64,000 bases of DNA from Beijerinckiaceae bacterium (GCA_024304885.1 JALJOM010000001.1:1-64000), one strand, 5' to 3'; counted from the first letter of the stretch, positions 15,728-25,638 are shown. Notes: generated by a model from the sequence alone, not told the origin. Numbers and translations are program-made.

Positions 15728-16789
15728 ATGCGCATTCGCGTCATCGGCGCAGGCATCGCCGGCCTCACCACGGCGCTCGAATTCGCCAGCGCCGGCTGCG
15801 CGGTCGAGCTGATCGAGCGCAACGAGAAGCCGGGGGCCGGCTGCTCCACGGTCGCGGGCGGTTTGCTCGGACCTTGGTGCGAGACGGTCGAGAACCCGGA
15901 CCCGCTCCTCCAAAATTACGGGCTCGAATCGATCGACTATTGGACCGAGATCGTGCCGGTGGCGGAACACCGCGGTACGATCGTCGTCGCCGCGCCGCGC
16001 GACAAGCCGGAGCTTCACCGCTTCGCCCGCCACACGAGCGGGTTCGAGGCTTGCGACAGTGCGAGGATCGCCGAGCTCGAGCCCGATCTCTCCGGCCGCT
16101 TCGAGGAGGCCCTGTATTTTCCGCAGGAAGCGCATCTCGAGCCTCGCGTGGCCATCGCGACACTCGCCGCGCGTCTCGCATCGATCCCGCACGTCACCTC
16201 GTGCTATTGCATGGACGCGAGCCTCGCGCGCGGGACGGTCGATTGGACGATCGATTGTCGCGGGCTCGCCGGGCGCGACGCCCTACCGGCGCTCCGCGGC
16301 GTCCGGGGCGAGATGGTCGTCCTCGAGACGCGCGAGATCGAGCTTTGCCGGCCGATCCGCTTCCTCCATCCGCGCCATCCGATCTATATCGTGCCGCGCG
16401 CGAAGGGCCGGTTCATGGTCGGCGCAACCTCGATCGAGACCGAGAGCGAGGCCAAGATCACGGCGCGCTCCGCGGTCGAGCTGTTGAATGCGGCCTATGC
16501 CGTGCATCCGGCCTTCGGCGAGGCGGAGATCGTCGAGACCGGCGTCGGGCTGCGGCCGGCCTATCCCGACAACCTTCCGAAAATTCTCCGCGCGGATCGG
16601 ACGATCCGCCTGAACGGATTGTACCGCCACGGCTTCCTGCTCGCGCCGGCACTCGCGCGACGGGTCGTGAAGGTGATATTGGAGAAGGCCACTTTTCCGG
16701 AGGTCATGGATGAAACTCCAGGTGAACGGCAAGGCCCTCGAGATCACCTCGACGACGCTCGCCGACCTCTTGCGCGAGCTCGACTATGA
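15728..16789 (+). CDS. thiO: Glycine oxidase ThiO
   Basis: An FAD enzyme that oxidises glycine to iminoglycine for thiazole formation. The 353-residue DAO-family protein opens with the dinucleotide-binding loop VIGAGIAGL, then ELIERNEKPGAGCSTVAGGL, and ends with GLRPAYPDNLPKIL and LYRHGFLLAPALA. The ATG at 15728 puts the FAD loop at the N-terminus; a longer in-frame extension is riboswitch sequence. Its 3' end runs 80 bp into thiS in another frame, an unusually long overlap, so the last 25 residues (Arg-rich) may be non-conserved read-on. First gene of the riboswitch-controlled operon. Confidence 0.9.
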   Translation: MRIRVIGAGIAGLTTALEFASAGCAVELIERNEKPGAGCSTVAGGLLGPWCETVENPDPLLQNYGLESIDYWTEIVPVAEHRGTIVVAAPRDKPELHRFARHTSGFEACDSARIAELEPDLSGRFEEALYFPQEAHLEPRVAIATLAARLASIPHVTSCYCMDASLARGTVDWTIDCRGLAGRDALPALRGVRGEMVVLETREIELCRPIRFLHPRHPIYIVPRAKGRFMVGATSIETESEAKITARSAVELLNAAYAVHPAFGEAEIVETGVGLRPAYPDNLPKILRADRTIRLNGLYRHGFLLAPALARRVVKVILEKATFPEVMDETPGERQGPRDHLDDARRPLARARL

Positions 16790-16907
16790 GGGCGTGACGG
16801 TCGCGACCGCGCTCAACCAAGCCTTCGTGCGCAAGGCCGAGCGGGGTGGGACCGTCTTGAAGGACGGCGACGCGGTCGAGATCCTCGTGCCCCGCCAAGG
16901 CGGCTGA
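16710..16907 (+). CDS. thiS: Sulfur carrier protein ThiS
   Basis: A ubiquitin-like 65-residue carrier whose C-terminal Gly-Gly (RQGG) is adenylated and thiocarboxylated, then donates sulfur to ThiG. It has the beta-grasp pattern ([45 protein letters not shown]). Its start lies inside thiO and its stop 17 bp before thiG, fitting tight translational coupling in the thi operon. Confidence 0.93.
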   Translation: MKLQVNGKALEITSTTLADLLRELDYEGVTVATALNQAFVRKAERGGTVLKDGDAVEILVPRQGG

Positions 16908-16924
16908 TCGCAGGAGCCAGAACC

Positions 16925-17722
16925 ATGGCCAGAGGGCCATTGAAGGTTTACGGGGCAGAGCTCCGGTCGCGTCTCTTCATGGGAACGGCGCAATATCCCT
17001 CGCCTGCCGTCCTCGCCGAGGCGATTCGTGCCGGCGGGACCGAGATCGTGACCGTCTCGCTCCGGCGCGAGTCCGGCAAAGGCCGCTCGGGAGAGCATTT
17101 CTGGGCCCTGATCCGCGAGCTCGGTGTGCGCGTGTTGCCGAACACCGCCGGCTGCCGTACCGTGAAGGAGGCCGTGACCACCGCAGAAATGGCGCGGGAA
17201 GTGTTCGATACGTCGTGGATCAAGCTCGAGGTCATCGGCGAGGAGGACACGCTCCAGCCCGACGTGTTCGGGCTGGTCGAGGCCGCTGCGATCCTATCGC
17301 GCGACGGGTTCCAGGTCTTCCCCTATATGACGGAGGATCTCGTCGTCGCGGAAAGGCTCCTCGCGGCCGGCTGCGAGATCCTCATGCCGTGGGGGGCGCC
17401 GATCGGGTCGGGCCGCGGCCTCAACAATCCTTTCGCTCTACGCGCCTTGCGCGCGCATTTCCCGGAGGTTCCGCTCGTCGTCGATGCCGGGATCGGCACG
17501 CCGTCGCACGCGGCCGCCGCGATGGAGCTCGGCTTCGATGCCGTCCTGATCAATACGGCAGTGGCCAAGTCCGGCGATCCCGTCGCCATGGCGCGCGCCT
17601 TCGCGCTCGCCGTCGAGGCCGGGCACCTCGGCTTTGGCGCCGATCCGATCGCGCCGCGCGACATGGCCGAGCCTTCGACCCCGGTGATCGGACGCGCCTT
17701 TACCGACCTCGCCCGTGCTTGA
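16925..17722 (+). CDS. thiG: Thiazole synthase ThiG
   Basis: Condenses deoxyxylulose 5-phosphate, iminoglycine and ThiS-thiocarboxylate into the thiazole phosphate. The 265-residue TIM barrel shows the Schiff-base lysine in [11 protein letters not shown] (Lys100), the phosphate-binding GSGRGLNNP and the [18 protein letters not shown] segment. A typical family length. It overlaps the following thiE by 8 bp. ThiC and ThiD are not in the window. Confidence 0.95.
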   Translation: MARGPLKVYGAELRSRLFMGTAQYPSPAVLAEAIRAGGTEIVTVSLRRESGKGRSGEHFWALIRELGVRVLPNTAGCRTVKEAVTTAEMAREVFDTSWIKLEVIGEEDTLQPDVFGLVEAAAILSRDGFQVFPYMTEDLVVAERLLAAGCEILMPWGAPIGSGRGLNNPFALRALRAHFPEVPLVVDAGIGTPSHAAAAMELGFDAVLINTAVAKSGDPVAMARAFALAVEAGHLGFGADPIAPRDMAEPSTPVIGRAFTDLARA

Positions 17723-18314
17723 CCGCTTCTACCTGATCGTCGACAGCGCGGCTTGGCTCGAGCGACTGTTGCCCTGCGGCGTCAGGCTCGTGCAGCTCCG
17801 GATCAAGGACACGCCCGAGGAGGTGATCCGGGGCGAGATCGCAGCCGCCCAGGCGCTCTGCGCCCGGCACGGCGCAAGGCTCGTCGTGAACGATTACTGG
17901 CGCCTCGCCATCGAGCTGGGCTGTGATTTCGTGCATCTCGGCCAGGGTGACCTCGAGTCGGCGGACCTCGACGCCCTTCGCCGCGCCGGCATCCGCCTCG
18001 GGATCTCGACCCATGACGAAGCCGAGCTCGAGCGGGCGCTCGCGGCGCGACCGGACTATGTCGCGCTCGGGCCGATCTATCCGACGCTCTTGAAGGCGAT
18101 GCCCTTCGCGCCGCAGGGCCTCGACCGCCTCGGCGACTGGAAGCGCAGGATCGGCACCCTTCCCCTCGTCGGGATCGGAGGGGTCACCTTGGAACGTGTG
18201 CAGGCGGTCCTGGCTGCCGGCGCCGACAGCGCCGCCGTCGTCACCGACATCCTGCGCAACGCCGACCCGGAGGCCCGGACGAGACATTGGGTCGCCGCCA
18301 CGAGGCTTCGCTGA
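17715..18314 (+). CDS. thiE: Thiamine-phosphate synthase ThiE
   Basis: Couples the pyrimidine pyrophosphate with thiazole phosphate to give thiamine phosphate. The 199-residue barrel has [32 protein letters not shown], the pyrophosphate-binding GPIYPT and PLVGIGGV. It begins with GTG overlapping the thiG stop. The family usually has a longer Lys-rich loop after GPIYPT; here it is [11 protein letters not shown], the variant I know from alphaproteobacterial thiO operons. A module A repeat starting 20 bp downstream offers a terminator-like hairpin. Confidence 0.92.
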   Translation: MLDRFYLIVDSAAWLERLLPCGVRLVQLRIKDTPEEVIRGEIAAAQALCARHGARLVVNDYWRLAIELGCDFVHLGQGDLESADLDALRRAGIRLGISTHDEAELERALAARPDYVALGPIYPTLLKAMPFAPQGLDRLGDWKRRIGTLPLVGIGGVTLERVQAVLAAGADSAAVVTDILRNADPEARTRHWVAATRLR

Positions 18315-18333
18315 CCCGTCGTCTCGACGCTTT

Positions 18334-18437
18334 TAAAGCGGTTTCCGATCCGGTTGAATCGGAAACCGGCTCTACATTCTTGTTTTGTCGCAATTTCGCG
18401 ACGCGAACCGGTGTCCGTTTCGCTGGAAATTGCTCTC
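18334..18437 (-). repeat. Repeat module A, copy 2
   Basis: Reverse orientation. The hairpin GGTTTCCGAT/ATCGGAAACC (18340-18349, 18358-18367) followed by T-rich sequence comes first, so it could terminate thiE transcription. Abuts a module B copy. Confidence 0.85.
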
Positions 18438-18588
18438 GAGCGGGACGAGGAAAAGCGTACCGCGGTTTTCCGGCGCAGTCGCGTTTACGCAGATTGCGTA
18501 AATTTATCTGCCTATCCCGCTCTAAACTTTTGGAATGGATCACGTGTCATGACTTCGGATCGAACCGATCCAAGGACATCGTGATCTG
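18437..18588 (-). repeat. Repeat module B with internal insertion
   Basis: Reverse orientation, from GAGCGGGACGAGGAAAAGCG to CATCGTGATCT. About 36 bp longer than the other B copies because of extra sequence near 18478-18512. Confidence 0.75.
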
Positions 18589-18615
18589 GCCTCGTGAACC
18601 TCTCGTGGGTCACTC

Positions 18616-18718
18616 GAGCGTTTTCCAGCGAACCGGCCCTCGGCGCGCGTCGGGAAAACGCGAAAATGCGAGGAAGCAGAGCTGCCCTTCGATCCGATTG
18701 GATCGGAGAGCAGCTCTG
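18616..18718 (+). repeat. Repeat module A, copy 3 (divergent)
   Basis: GAGCGTTTTCCAGCGAACCG through GATCGGAGAGCAGCTCTG. Forward orientation, making an A-B-A composite with the two copies before it. Confidence 0.7.
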
Positions 18719-18756
18719 TCCCGTCAGGCAAATTGCTTTGGGCAAAGGCTCGGAAC

Positions 18757-18797
18757 AAAAAGCCGGCCGTCCCCCGGGGGGATTGGGGACGGCCGGC
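18757..18797 (-). terminator. Rho-independent terminator
   Basis: A 13-bp perfect GC stem (GCCGGCCGTCCCC at 18762-18774 with its complement at 18785-18797) that on the minus strand is followed by TTTTT. It lies 130 bp downstream of the secreted-protein gene at 18929. Confidence 0.8.
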
Positions 18798-18928
18798 CCG
18801 GGCGAGGCCCCGGCGCACACCACTCGTCTGCTCGATGCGCAAGGACCGCTGACCGGAAGTCGCGAAGGCATCGGACCTCGCAGGATCAAGCTAATCGATC
18901 CCGTAAAGGTTTTCTTGACCCAAACATG

Positions 18929-19231
18929 CTATTGTGGGAGCTGGAAGGGGAACCAATAGGTGGGGATCGTCGCCGAATCGGCATAGAGCCCACGCGACTG
19001 GCAGACGGCGATCGGGCGAAAGCTGTAGACATCGCCGACGAGGGTCATCTGGGGGCTCGGAATGATCCGGCACCTCGGATCGAGACCGTAGCCCGCGACG
19101 ACCTCGGGACCCTCACCTTCTATGACTTGCGGTGGACCGGCTCGAAGGTCCGCCGCCCGCGCCGATCCGATGCTCGTCCCGAAAGCGACGAGTGCCGACA
19201 TTGCACACTTCGAGACAAATTCGAGGCTCAT
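18929..19231 (-). CDS. Small secreted hypothetical protein
   Basis: A 100-residue protein with a signal peptide (MSALVAFGTSIGSARA, cleavage before ADLRAG) and two Cys in the mature part (DPRCRI and AVCQSR). The rest reads like a small soluble domain (MTLVGDVYSFRPIAV, IPTYWFPFQLP). The ATG at 19231 has GGGAAAAG upstream, and a strong terminator follows the stop. Function unknown; no similarity recognised to the four-cysteine family at 32.7-37.4 kb. Confidence 0.65.
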   Translation of the reverse strand: MSLEFVSKCAMSALVAFGTSIGSARAADLRAGPPQVIEGEGPEVVAGYGLDPRCRIIPSPQMTLVGDVYSFRPIAVCQSRGLYADSATIPTYWFPFQLPQ

Positions 19232-19380
19232 CGCTTTTCCCGTGCTGCGCTCCGCCTGCGATTCGCGCGCACGAAGCCCGACCCTCGCTCGGCTATAGTC
19301 CGAAGGTATGAAAATCCCGCCGCTGCAGACGATAGAATGCTTGCCGTCGCCCTGCGTCGAAAGCGAGTTCGCCGTACCCC

Positions 19381-19482
19381 GAGCAAGTTCCAGCGAAGTG
19401 GGCACCGGTTCGCGTCGCGAAATTGAGACAAAACAAATATGTAGAGTTGGTTTCCGATGCCGCTGGATCGGAAGCCACCCTA
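19381..19482 (+). repeat. Repeat module A, copy 4
   Basis: GAGCAAGTTCCAGCGAAGTG to GGATCGGAAGCCACCCTAG, lying between two convergent-to-divergent minus-strand genes. Confidence 0.85.
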
Positions 19483-19551
19483 GCCTCGCGAGCTGGAGCC
19501 GCGCTGACCGCCTCCGCGTGTCGCGGCGACGATCGGCGGGGGGATCGAAGC

Positions 19552-20271
19552 TCAATCCTTGACCTTGAGATCCCGCAGCTTCGCGAAGACCGAATCGACG
19601 TCGAAATCGGGCTGCTCCTCGGACTCCTCCTCGTGCGTCGGGAATCCGAAGACGTCGGCGTGGGTGATCGTGTCCTCGTGCCGATCGGCTGTCGTGACCT
19701 CGGCGGGAAGCAGGGTCTGCCCGTGCTCCTCGACGTGCGCAGGTCGATCCTTGGCGGCGCGATTGACCTCGAAATCGAGGTCCATTTGCGAACAGAGGCC
19801 GAGCGTGACCGGATCGATCGGCGTGAGCGCCGCGGTGTTCCAATGGGTCCTGTTGCGGATCGCCTGCAGCGTCGTCTTGGTGGTTCCTGCGAGCCGCATG
19901 ATCTGGGCGTCCTTCAGCTCGGGATGGTTGCGGACGAGCCAGAGAATGGCGTTCGGCCGATCCTGCCGGCGCGACAGCGGCGTATAGCGCGCGCCCCGCT
20001 TGCGCGGCGGCGGCGGCAGCCGCACCTTGGAGACAGCGAGCGTGAGCGGCCGCTCGGGATTCCGCTCCGAGGCGGCGATCTCCTCGCGGGTCAGCTGGCC
20101 CGACGTGATCGGGTCATGGCCCTTGATCCCGGCCGCGACCTCGCCGTCGGCGATGCCCTTGACCTCGAGCGGATGCAGCTTGCAGAACTCGGCGATCTGA
20201 TCGAAGGTGAGCGAGGTATTCTCGACAAGCCAGACGGCGGTGGCCTTCGGCATCAAGGGTGCGTTGCTCAT
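19552..20271 (-). CDS. trcR: DUF1013 cell-cycle regulator TrcR
   Basis: A 239-residue DUF1013 protein; in alphaproteobacteria this family is annotated as the cell cycle transcriptional regulator TrcR. Seen: an N-terminal HTH-like segment (MSNAPLMPKATAVWLVENTS, FDQIAEFCKLH), a second one (NAILWLVRNHPELKDAQIMR, AGTTKTTLQAI) and an acidic C-terminus ending FAKLRDLKVKD. The ATG at 20271 matches the family start and has GGAG upstream; the longer frame is intergenic. With chpT it adds to the cell-cycle gene content of this backbone segment, though the two genes are 7 kb apart. Confidence 0.85.
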   Translation of the reverse strand: MSNAPLMPKATAVWLVENTSLTFDQIAEFCKLHPLEVKGIADGEVAAGIKGHDPITSGQLTREEIAASERNPERPLTLAVSKVRLPPPPRKRGARYTPLSRRQDRPNAILWLVRNHPELKDAQIMRLAGTTKTTLQAIRNRTHWNTAALTPIDPVTLGLCSQMDLDFEVNRAAKDRPAHVEEHGQTLLPAEVTTADRHEDTITHADVFGFPTHEEESEEQPDFDVDSVFAKLRDLKVKD

Positions 20272-20426
20272 CTCGTTCGTCTCCAATGCCCTCGAGAAAG
20301 TCCTCCGGGCGGCGGCTCGTTGCTCGCGCGCCGGTACGGGCGCCGGAGCCGAGCTCCAATCGATAGCCATGGCGGGATTTCGCGCGAATATAAGGGTGCA
20401 CCCGAGCGAACGCAATGCGACCGCTC

Positions 20427-20528
20427 GAGCAATTTCCAGCGAAGCGGACACCGGTTCGCGTCGCGAAATTGCGACAAAACAAGAAAGTAGAGCGGGTTTC
20501 CGATTCCGCCGGATCGGAAGCCGCGCTC
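20427..20528 (+). repeat. Repeat module A, copy 5
   Basis: GAGCAATTTCCAGCGAAGCG through GGATCGGAAGCCGCGCTCG, between the divergent trcR and the 20635 gene. One of the best-preserved copies. Confidence 0.88.
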
Positions 20529-20634
20529 GTTTTCCGGTCGGATCGATGAAATCTGCGGCCCGCGGCCCGGCGCACGACGGGCGCCGGAGCGGCTCCGGGC
20601 GGTCCGAGACGTGCTCGAACCCGACGGGGCGCTC

Positions 20635-20949
20635 GTGATCCGGCTCGTGCTCCGCGCGCTCGCCTATTTTCTGCTCGCCGCGGCCTTCGCGGTCGGCGTG
20701 GTCGACACGACGAGGTCCGTGGAGCGCGAGACGCTCGTCCTGACGCCGTTCGAGCGGACGGCCGCGCTCCTGCCGGCGCCGCAGCCCGATGTGCTCGAAG
20801 CCGCTCTGAAGCCTTACGTTCCTGGGCTTCTGTGGGATTTCGTTTTTCTCGCGCCGCTTCGGTTGCCGGCCGTCCTCGTGCTGGCCGCGATCGCGGTGAT
20901 GCTGTTTCGCCTCTCCCGGCCGCGAAAGCGACGATTCGAGACCATTTGA
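20635..20949 (+). CDS. Two-TM inner membrane protein
   Basis: A 104-residue protein with two hydrophobic segments (LRALAYFLLAAAFAVGVVDT and LPAVLVLAAIAVMLFRL) and a basic C-terminus (RPRKRRF). The central part, TPFERTAALLPAPQPDVLEAALKPYVP (given here in outline), is predicted outside the membrane. Similar proteins occur widely in Hyphomicrobiales with no assigned role. The start is uncertain: GTG at 20635 places the first TM at the N-terminus, and another in-frame GTG lies at 20611. It stops 32 bp before the glyS stop on the other strand. Confidence 0.65.
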   Translation: MIRLVLRALAYFLLAAAFAVGVVDTTRSVERETLVLTPFERTAALLPAPQPDVLEAALKPYVPGLLWDFVFLAPLRLPAVLVLAAIAVMLFRLSRPRKRRFETI

Positions 20950-20980
20950 GGCGAAGCCGTCACGTCCGCGACACCGAGGT

Positions 20981-23431
20981 TCACCCGGCGATCCTGGAAA
21001 AATCCGCGACCGCGTGCACCGCGCGGCGCAAGGCGCCGAGAAGCCTCAGCCGATTGAGCCTGAGATCCGCCTCAGGCGCATTGACCGTCACACGATCGAA
21101 GAAGGCATCGACCGGCGCGCGGAGCCCTGCGAGCGCGCGCATGGCGGCCTCGAAATCCTCCCGCGCCACGCCGCGCGAAGCTTCGGCCGCGGCATGGTCG
21201 AGGGCCGCGGCGAGCGCCTTCTCCTCGGGCAGGACGAGGGCGCGGTCGTCGAAGGCCGCCTCGTAGGAGGCTGCCGCGTCCGAACCGTGCTTCTTCTCCT
21301 CGGCGCGGAGAATATTGGCGGCGCGGCGATAGCCGGTGAGCAGGTTCGCGCCCTCCTCCGTATCGAGGAAGCGGCCGAGCGCCTCGACGCGGCGCACGAC
21401 GAGCCGCAGATCGTCCTGCCCGCCGAGGGCATAGACCGCATCGATGAGGTCGTGGCGCGCGCCTTTTTCGCGCAGATAGACCTTCAGGCGATCGGCGAAG
21501 AAAGCGAGGAGGCCATCGAGCAGGGGCCTTCGCTCGGCGAGGAAGGCGTCGCGCTCGCGCACGAAGGCCGCTTCGAGATCGGCCGCGGCGGAGGCCTCGC
21601 TCGCGCCCTTGCGCGCGACCCAATGCTCGTGCAGCCGCTCATAGGGCTCGAGAATCGTGCGCAGGGTCTCGAGCGCCGCGCCGTCCGCGGCCCGGGGCTC
21701 CGCCTCGCCGGAGAACCGCGTGTCGAGGAAGCGGCGCGCGGCACCCTGAGCGCTCTTGCCGGGCTCGGAGGAAAATTCCCAGGCCCAGAGGCCACCCGTG
21801 ACGAGGGCCGCGACCTCGGCGCCGTCGGCCGTGTCGTCCTCGATCATGCGTTTCAGGGTGAAGGTCGGAACGGCCTCGCTCGTCGCGACATGACAGGCGA
21901 AGGCGCGGCCGAGCACGTCCAAGAGGGGCAGCCGCAGCGCGTTCTCGAGCACGATCGCGATGACGCCGAGCGCGGCACGGCGAAGCGCGAAAGGATCCTT
22001 GCTGCCGCTCGGGGTCTCGTCCGCCGCAAAGAAGCCCGTGAGCATATCGATCTTGTCGGCGAGCGCGACCGCGACGGCGACGGGCTCGCAGGGAACGCGA
22101 TCGGTCGGGCCCTGAGGCCTGTAGTGATCCTCGATCGCGGCGGCGACCGCCAAGTCCTCGCCTTGCGCGCGAGCGTAATATCGGCCCATGAGGCCTTGCA
22201 GCTCCGGGAACTCGCCGACCATCTCCGAGGTCAGATCCGCCTTGGCGAGCCGTGCCGCACGCGCCGCGAGCGCGGGATCGGCCCCGACGCAAGGCGCGAG
22301 ATATTCGGCGAGGAGGACGAGCCGGGCGACGCGATCGCCCTGGGTGGCGAGCTTCTCGTGAAACACGATGCTGTCGAGCTTGCCGAGCCGGTCCTCGAGC
22401 CGCACGGCGAGGTCGGTCTCGTAGAAGAAGCGCGCATCGGTGAGCCGCGCCTTCACCACCCGCCCATTGCCGGCCGCGATCGCCGTGCCGCCGTCGCGGG
22501 CCTCGATATTGGCGACCGCGATGAATTTCGCCGCGAGCGCGCCGGACGCGGCATCGCGGAGGACGAAGCATTTCTGGTTGACGCGGATCGTCGTGCGGAT
22601 GACCTCGGGCGGAAGCGCGAGGAAGGACTCGTCGAAGGCACCCATCAGCACGACCGGCCATTCGACGAGGCCCGCGACCTCGTGGAGAAGGGCCTCGTCC
22701 TCGACCAGCTCGAGCCCTTGCGCATGGGCGAGGGTGCGTGCGTCGTAGAGGATGATGTCGCGACGGCGCGCCGGGTCGAGGACGACCTTGGCGCGATCGA
22801 GGGCAGGGGCATAATCGTCGAAGCGGCGCACCTTGATCGGCGCGGGCGCCATGAACCTGTGGCCGTGGGTGAGGTTTCCCGAGGCCACGCCGTCGACGCA
22901 GAAGGGCACGATCTCGGGCTCCTCCGTCTCGGGGCCGAAGGTCGCCAGGATCGAATGGAGCGGGCGCACCCAGCGCAGGCTGTCGCTGCGCGCGGAGGCC
23001 GCGCCCCAGCGCATCGATTTCTGCCAGGGAAAGCTCTTGACGATGCGCGGCAGGACCTCGGCGAGGACGTCCAGCGTAGGCAGGCCCGAGCGTTCGAGGA
23101 TCGCGAGATAGAACTCGCCTTTCTTCGTTCGCTCGATCTTGGCCTCGGCGAGCGAGGCGAGGCCGGCGCTCTTGAGAAAGCCCTGCACGGCGGCCTCGGG
23201 CGATCCGACGCGCGGCCCGCGCTTCTCCTCGCGGGAGTCGGGCTGGCGCTGGGGCAGGCCGGCGATGTGCAAGGCCAGGCGTCGCGGCGTCGCGAAGGCG
23301 GCCGCGCCCTCGAAGGCGAGGCCCTTCTCCTCGAGCGCCGTCGTGACGAGGCGCTTCAGCTCCTCGGCCGCCTGCTCCTGCATGCGGGCGGGAATTTCCT
23401 CCGAGAGCAATTCGAGCAGGAGATCGGGCAT
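20981..23431 (-). CDS. glyS: Glycyl-tRNA synthetase beta subunit
   Basis: The tRNA-binding chain of the heterotetrameric bacterial GlyRS. The 816-residue protein starts [20 protein letters not shown], the hallmark N-terminus, and contains [71 protein letters not shown] and a C-terminal anticodon-binding domain ([17 protein letters not shown]). Full length. The alpha gene glyQ, usually immediately upstream, is not here: the region beyond 23431 holds a glycosyltransferase remnant, so the pair is split in this genome or was separated by a rearrangement. Confidence 0.95.
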   Translation of the reverse strand: MPDLLLELLSEEIPARMQEQAAEELKRLVTTALEEKGLAFEGAAAFATPRRLALHIAGLPQRQPDSREEKRGPRVGSPEAAVQGFLKSAGLASLAEAKIERTKKGEFYLAILERSGLPTLDVLAEVLPRIVKSFPWQKSMRWGAASARSDSLRWVRPLHSILATFGPETEEPEIVPFCVDGVASGNLTHGHRFMAPAPIKVRRFDDYAPALDRAKVVLDPARRRDIILYDARTLAHAQGLELVEDEALLHEVAGLVEWPVVLMGAFDESFLALPPEVIRTTIRVNQKCFVLRDAASGALAAKFIAVANIEARDGGTAIAAGNGRVVKARLTDARFFYETDLAVRLEDRLGKLDSIVFHEKLATQGDRVARLVLLAEYLAPCVGADPALAARAARLAKADLTSEMVGEFPELQGLMGRYYARAQGEDLAVAAAIEDHYRPQGPTDRVPCEPVAVAVALADKIDMLTGFFAADETPSGSKDPFALRRAALGVIAIVLENALRLPLLDVLGRAFACHVATSEAVPTFTLKRMIEDDTADGAEVAALVTGGLWAWEFSSEPGKSAQGAARRFLDTRFSGEAEPRAADGAALETLRTILEPYERLHEHWVARKGASEASAAADLEAAFVRERDAFLAERRPLLDGLLAFFADRLKVYLREKGARHDLIDAVYALGGQDDLRLVVRRVEALGRFLDTEEGANLLTGYRRAANILRAEEKKHGSDAAASYEAAFDDRALVLPEEKALAAALDHAAAEASRGVAREDFEAAMRALAGLRAPVDAFFDRVTVNAPEADLRLNRLRLLGALRRAVHAVADFSRIAG

Positions 23432-23664
23432 GGTCAGGGTCGGGCAGGGGATGTGCCGGCGGCCGGCCGGCGAATGTCGAGTGAAGGCTCGGTCTTATAG
23501 ACGCTCGTCGAGACGCGCGGAAGCGGGGACCGCGCAGGCCTTCGCCGTCCACCTCGGGGGGCAGGGCCTTGCGCCGGCGGTGGCGGGCACTCTATTGCTT
23601 GCGGGCGCTGCAGGCTCGGCGAGGGCTTGCGTCGTGATCGAGGCGCAAGAAAGGTTTGTTTCGA

Positions 23665-23790
23665 GTGCCTTATTCATTCGTCATTCCGACACGCGAGCGG
23701 CACGACGTGCTCGGCGCCTCGATCCGATCCGTGCTCGCCCAGTCGCGCGACAATTTCGAGCTGATCGTCGTCGACGATGCCAGGCTGTGG
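23665..23790 (+). pseudogene. Family 2 glycosyltransferase N-terminal remnant
   Basis: The first 40 codons after a GTG (AAGG upstream) read PYSFVIPTRERHDVLGASIR...FELIVVDD, the classic GT2 nucleotide-sugar-binding start including the Asp pair. The frame then loses similarity and stops at 23853. The catalytic half is gone. It sits between glyS and the sugar/methyltransferase cluster, so it is probably a scar of a larger polysaccharide locus. Confidence 0.7.
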
Positions 23791-23941
23791 CCCGAATTTG
23801 CCGCCCGGTCACGCAATCTCGAAGCGCAGGGCGATCGCGCACGCTGTCGCTGATGTCTTTCGGTCTCTCGGGTCGGTAACATCCTCGAACATCAGTAGAG
23901 CCGATTGGCCGTCACCACAAGCTTACAGGCGAGAACCCAAC

Positions 23942-24691
23942 ATGTCGCATCCTGACGATCGCGCGCAGTTCCAGGCGGAGAGCAAGGCATTCGCAATTCG
24001 CATGGGAGCGGATCGTGCTCTTTTCGAGAAATCCACCGACCTGATCGTCGAGGCGGACAAGTACAAATATTCCTACCTTTGGACGTGGCTCGGTGTGCCG
24101 ATCATCCAGATGCCGGCCGACATCGTCGCCCTGCAGGAAGCGGTCTGGCGCAGCAAGCCGGACATCGTCGTCGAAACCGGGATCGCGCGAGGCGGCTCGG
24201 TCGTGTTCTTCGCTTCGTTGCTCGAATTGCTGGGGAACGGAAAGGTCATTGGCGTCGATATCGATATCCGGGCCGCCAACCGGGACACGATCGAGACCCA
24301 TCCCATGGCGAAACGGATCCGCTTGATAGAGGGATCGTCTGTGGCGCCGGAAACGCTGGAGAAGGTTCGTTCTGAAATTCCCGCCGGCTCCAGGGTCATG
24401 GTGGTCCTCGATTCCGATCATTCACGGGATCATGTGCTCGCCGAGTTGCGCGCCTATGCTCCGCTCGTCACTCCGGGACAATATCTCGTCGTCGCGGATA
24501 CGATCCTCGGGTTCCTGAACCGCGAGCAGACCCCGACGGCGCGTTCCAAGGTCTGGTACAAGGGCGACGAGCCTTTGGCGGCCCTCGAAGCATTCATGAC
24601 CGAATGCAATGATTTCGAGCTGGACGAGGAAATGAACGGTAAGCTCATTATGGGCAGTTCTCCGAGCGGATATCTTCGCAGGCGGGGCTAA
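23942..24691 (+). CDS. CmcI-like cephalosporin hydroxylase family methyltransferase
   Basis: A 249-residue protein of the CmcI family, SAM-dependent methyltransferase folds named after cephalosporin hydroxylase and common in surface-sugar clusters. Seen: YLWTWLGVPIIQMPADIVAL, the SAM-loop region DIVVETGIARGGSVVFFASL, KVIGVDIDIR, and the metal-site-like VMVVLDSDHSRDHVLAEL. It starts at ATG 23942; the longer frame is not conserved. A module B repeat overlaps its stop codon. The target sugar or lipid cannot be told from sequence. Confidence 0.85.
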   Translation: MSHPDDRAQFQAESKAFAIRMGADRALFEKSTDLIVEADKYKYSYLWTWLGVPIIQMPADIVALQEAVWRSKPDIVVETGIARGGSVVFFASLLELLGNGKVIGVDIDIRAANRDTIETHPMAKRIRLIEGSSVAPETLEKVRSEIPAGSRVMVVLDSDHSRDHVLAELRAYAPLVTPGQYLVVADTILGFLNREQTPTARSKVWYKGDEPLAALEAFMTECNDFELDEEMNGKLIMGSSPSGYLRRRG

Positions 24692-24806
24692 ATCACGATG
24701 ACTTCGGATCGAATCGATCCAAAGTCATGAAACGTGATCGATTCCAAAAGCTTAGAGCGGGATGCGGGCGGAAAGCCGCTGTACGCTTTTCCTCATCCCG
24801 CTCCAA
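24688..24806 (+). repeat. Repeat module B, copy 1
   Basis: From AATCACGATGACTTCGGATC to CCTCATCCCGCTCCAAG. It includes the stop codon of the CmcI-like gene and supplies an in-frame false N-terminus to the next gene. Confidence 0.85.
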
Positions 24807-24841
24807 GCGATCGATACTCGCTAACGAAGGAGCAGCACGAG

Positions 24842-25609
24842 TTGGACGAGGTCAAGGATTACTGGGATCAGCGGGCAAAGGATCAGCCGCAGGCGGCAAC
24901 TACGAACGACGTGTATCTGCGGCGGTTGGAAGCCGCTGCGCTGATGTCCCAACTCTGCTCGATAGGACTGCCGCCCGAGCCCCGCATTTTGGATATCGGA
25001 TGCGGGGATGGGAGCACCACGTCCGTGATCGCGAGCAATTTCCCAAATGCACGGCTCGAGGCGATCGATTTCAGCGCAGAGATGATCGACTTGGCCAGGT
25101 CCAAGTCCGGATCGGACCGGATCACATTTTCGACGGGTGACGTCAGACATTTGAGAGATCGGTTTCCAGCTTCAGCCTTCGATGTAATCTCGACCAATCG
25201 TTGCCTCATCAATTTGCGCGACAAGGAGGAGCAATACGAGGCATTGAATCAGATACGCGACTGCCTGACGCCCGGCGGATATTTCATCGGCACGGAAAAC
25301 TTCATCGGCGGCCAGGCAAATTTGAACTCGCTTCGGCAGTCCCTCGCTTTGGAGGAAATCCCGGTGCGCTGGCACAATCTTTATTTCGACGAGACTGAAT
25401 TCATGGACCGCTCGAAGAAGATATTCAGCGAGGTAGAGCTTCTGAATTTCAGCAGTACGTACTACCTCGTTACGAGAGTGGTGTATTCCGCCCTATGCAG
25501 GAAGGAAGGCATCGAACCGGGTTATGAGCATCCCATTTACGCTATTGCCGCTTCTCTTCCGGCAACGGGCGATTTCAGCCCGATCAAGCTTATACGAGCC
25601 CGAGCTTAA
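24842..25609 (+). CDS. Class I SAM-dependent methyltransferase
   Basis: A 255-residue Rossmann methyltransferase: motif I ILDIGCGDGSTTSVIA, acidic loop LEAIDFSAEMI, motif around FDVISTNRCLINL and LTPGGYFIG. The substrate is unknown; the family includes sugar and small-molecule methylases. I choose TTG at 24842 because GAAGGAG precedes it by 9 bp. The open frame extends 108 bp upstream, but that part is a translated module B repeat (IDSKSLERDAGGKPLYAFPH). It follows the CmcI-like gene by 150 bp and is convergent with the aminotransferase. Confidence 0.82.
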   Translation: MDEVKDYWDQRAKDQPQAATTNDVYLRRLEAAALMSQLCSIGLPPEPRILDIGCGDGSTTSVIASNFPNARLEAIDFSAEMIDLARSKSGSDRITFSTGDVRHLRDRFPASAFDVISTNRCLINLRDKEEQYEALNQIRDCLTPGGYFIGTENFIGGQANLNSLRQSLALEEIPVRWHNLYFDETEFMDRSKKIFSEVELLNFSSTYYLVTRVVYSALCRKEGIEPGYEHPIYAIAASLPATGDFSPIKLIRARA

Positions 25610-25638
25610 GGGTTCAGACTCGGAGTAGATGACTGGGA

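Noticed and set aside
18334-18588. Repeat arrays considered as a CRISPR
   Set aside because: Units are in opposite orientations, of two different types and not separated by regular spacers.
21014-23500. An 828-codon frame antisense to glyS
   Set aside because: Shadow of glyS, whose family motifs are complete.
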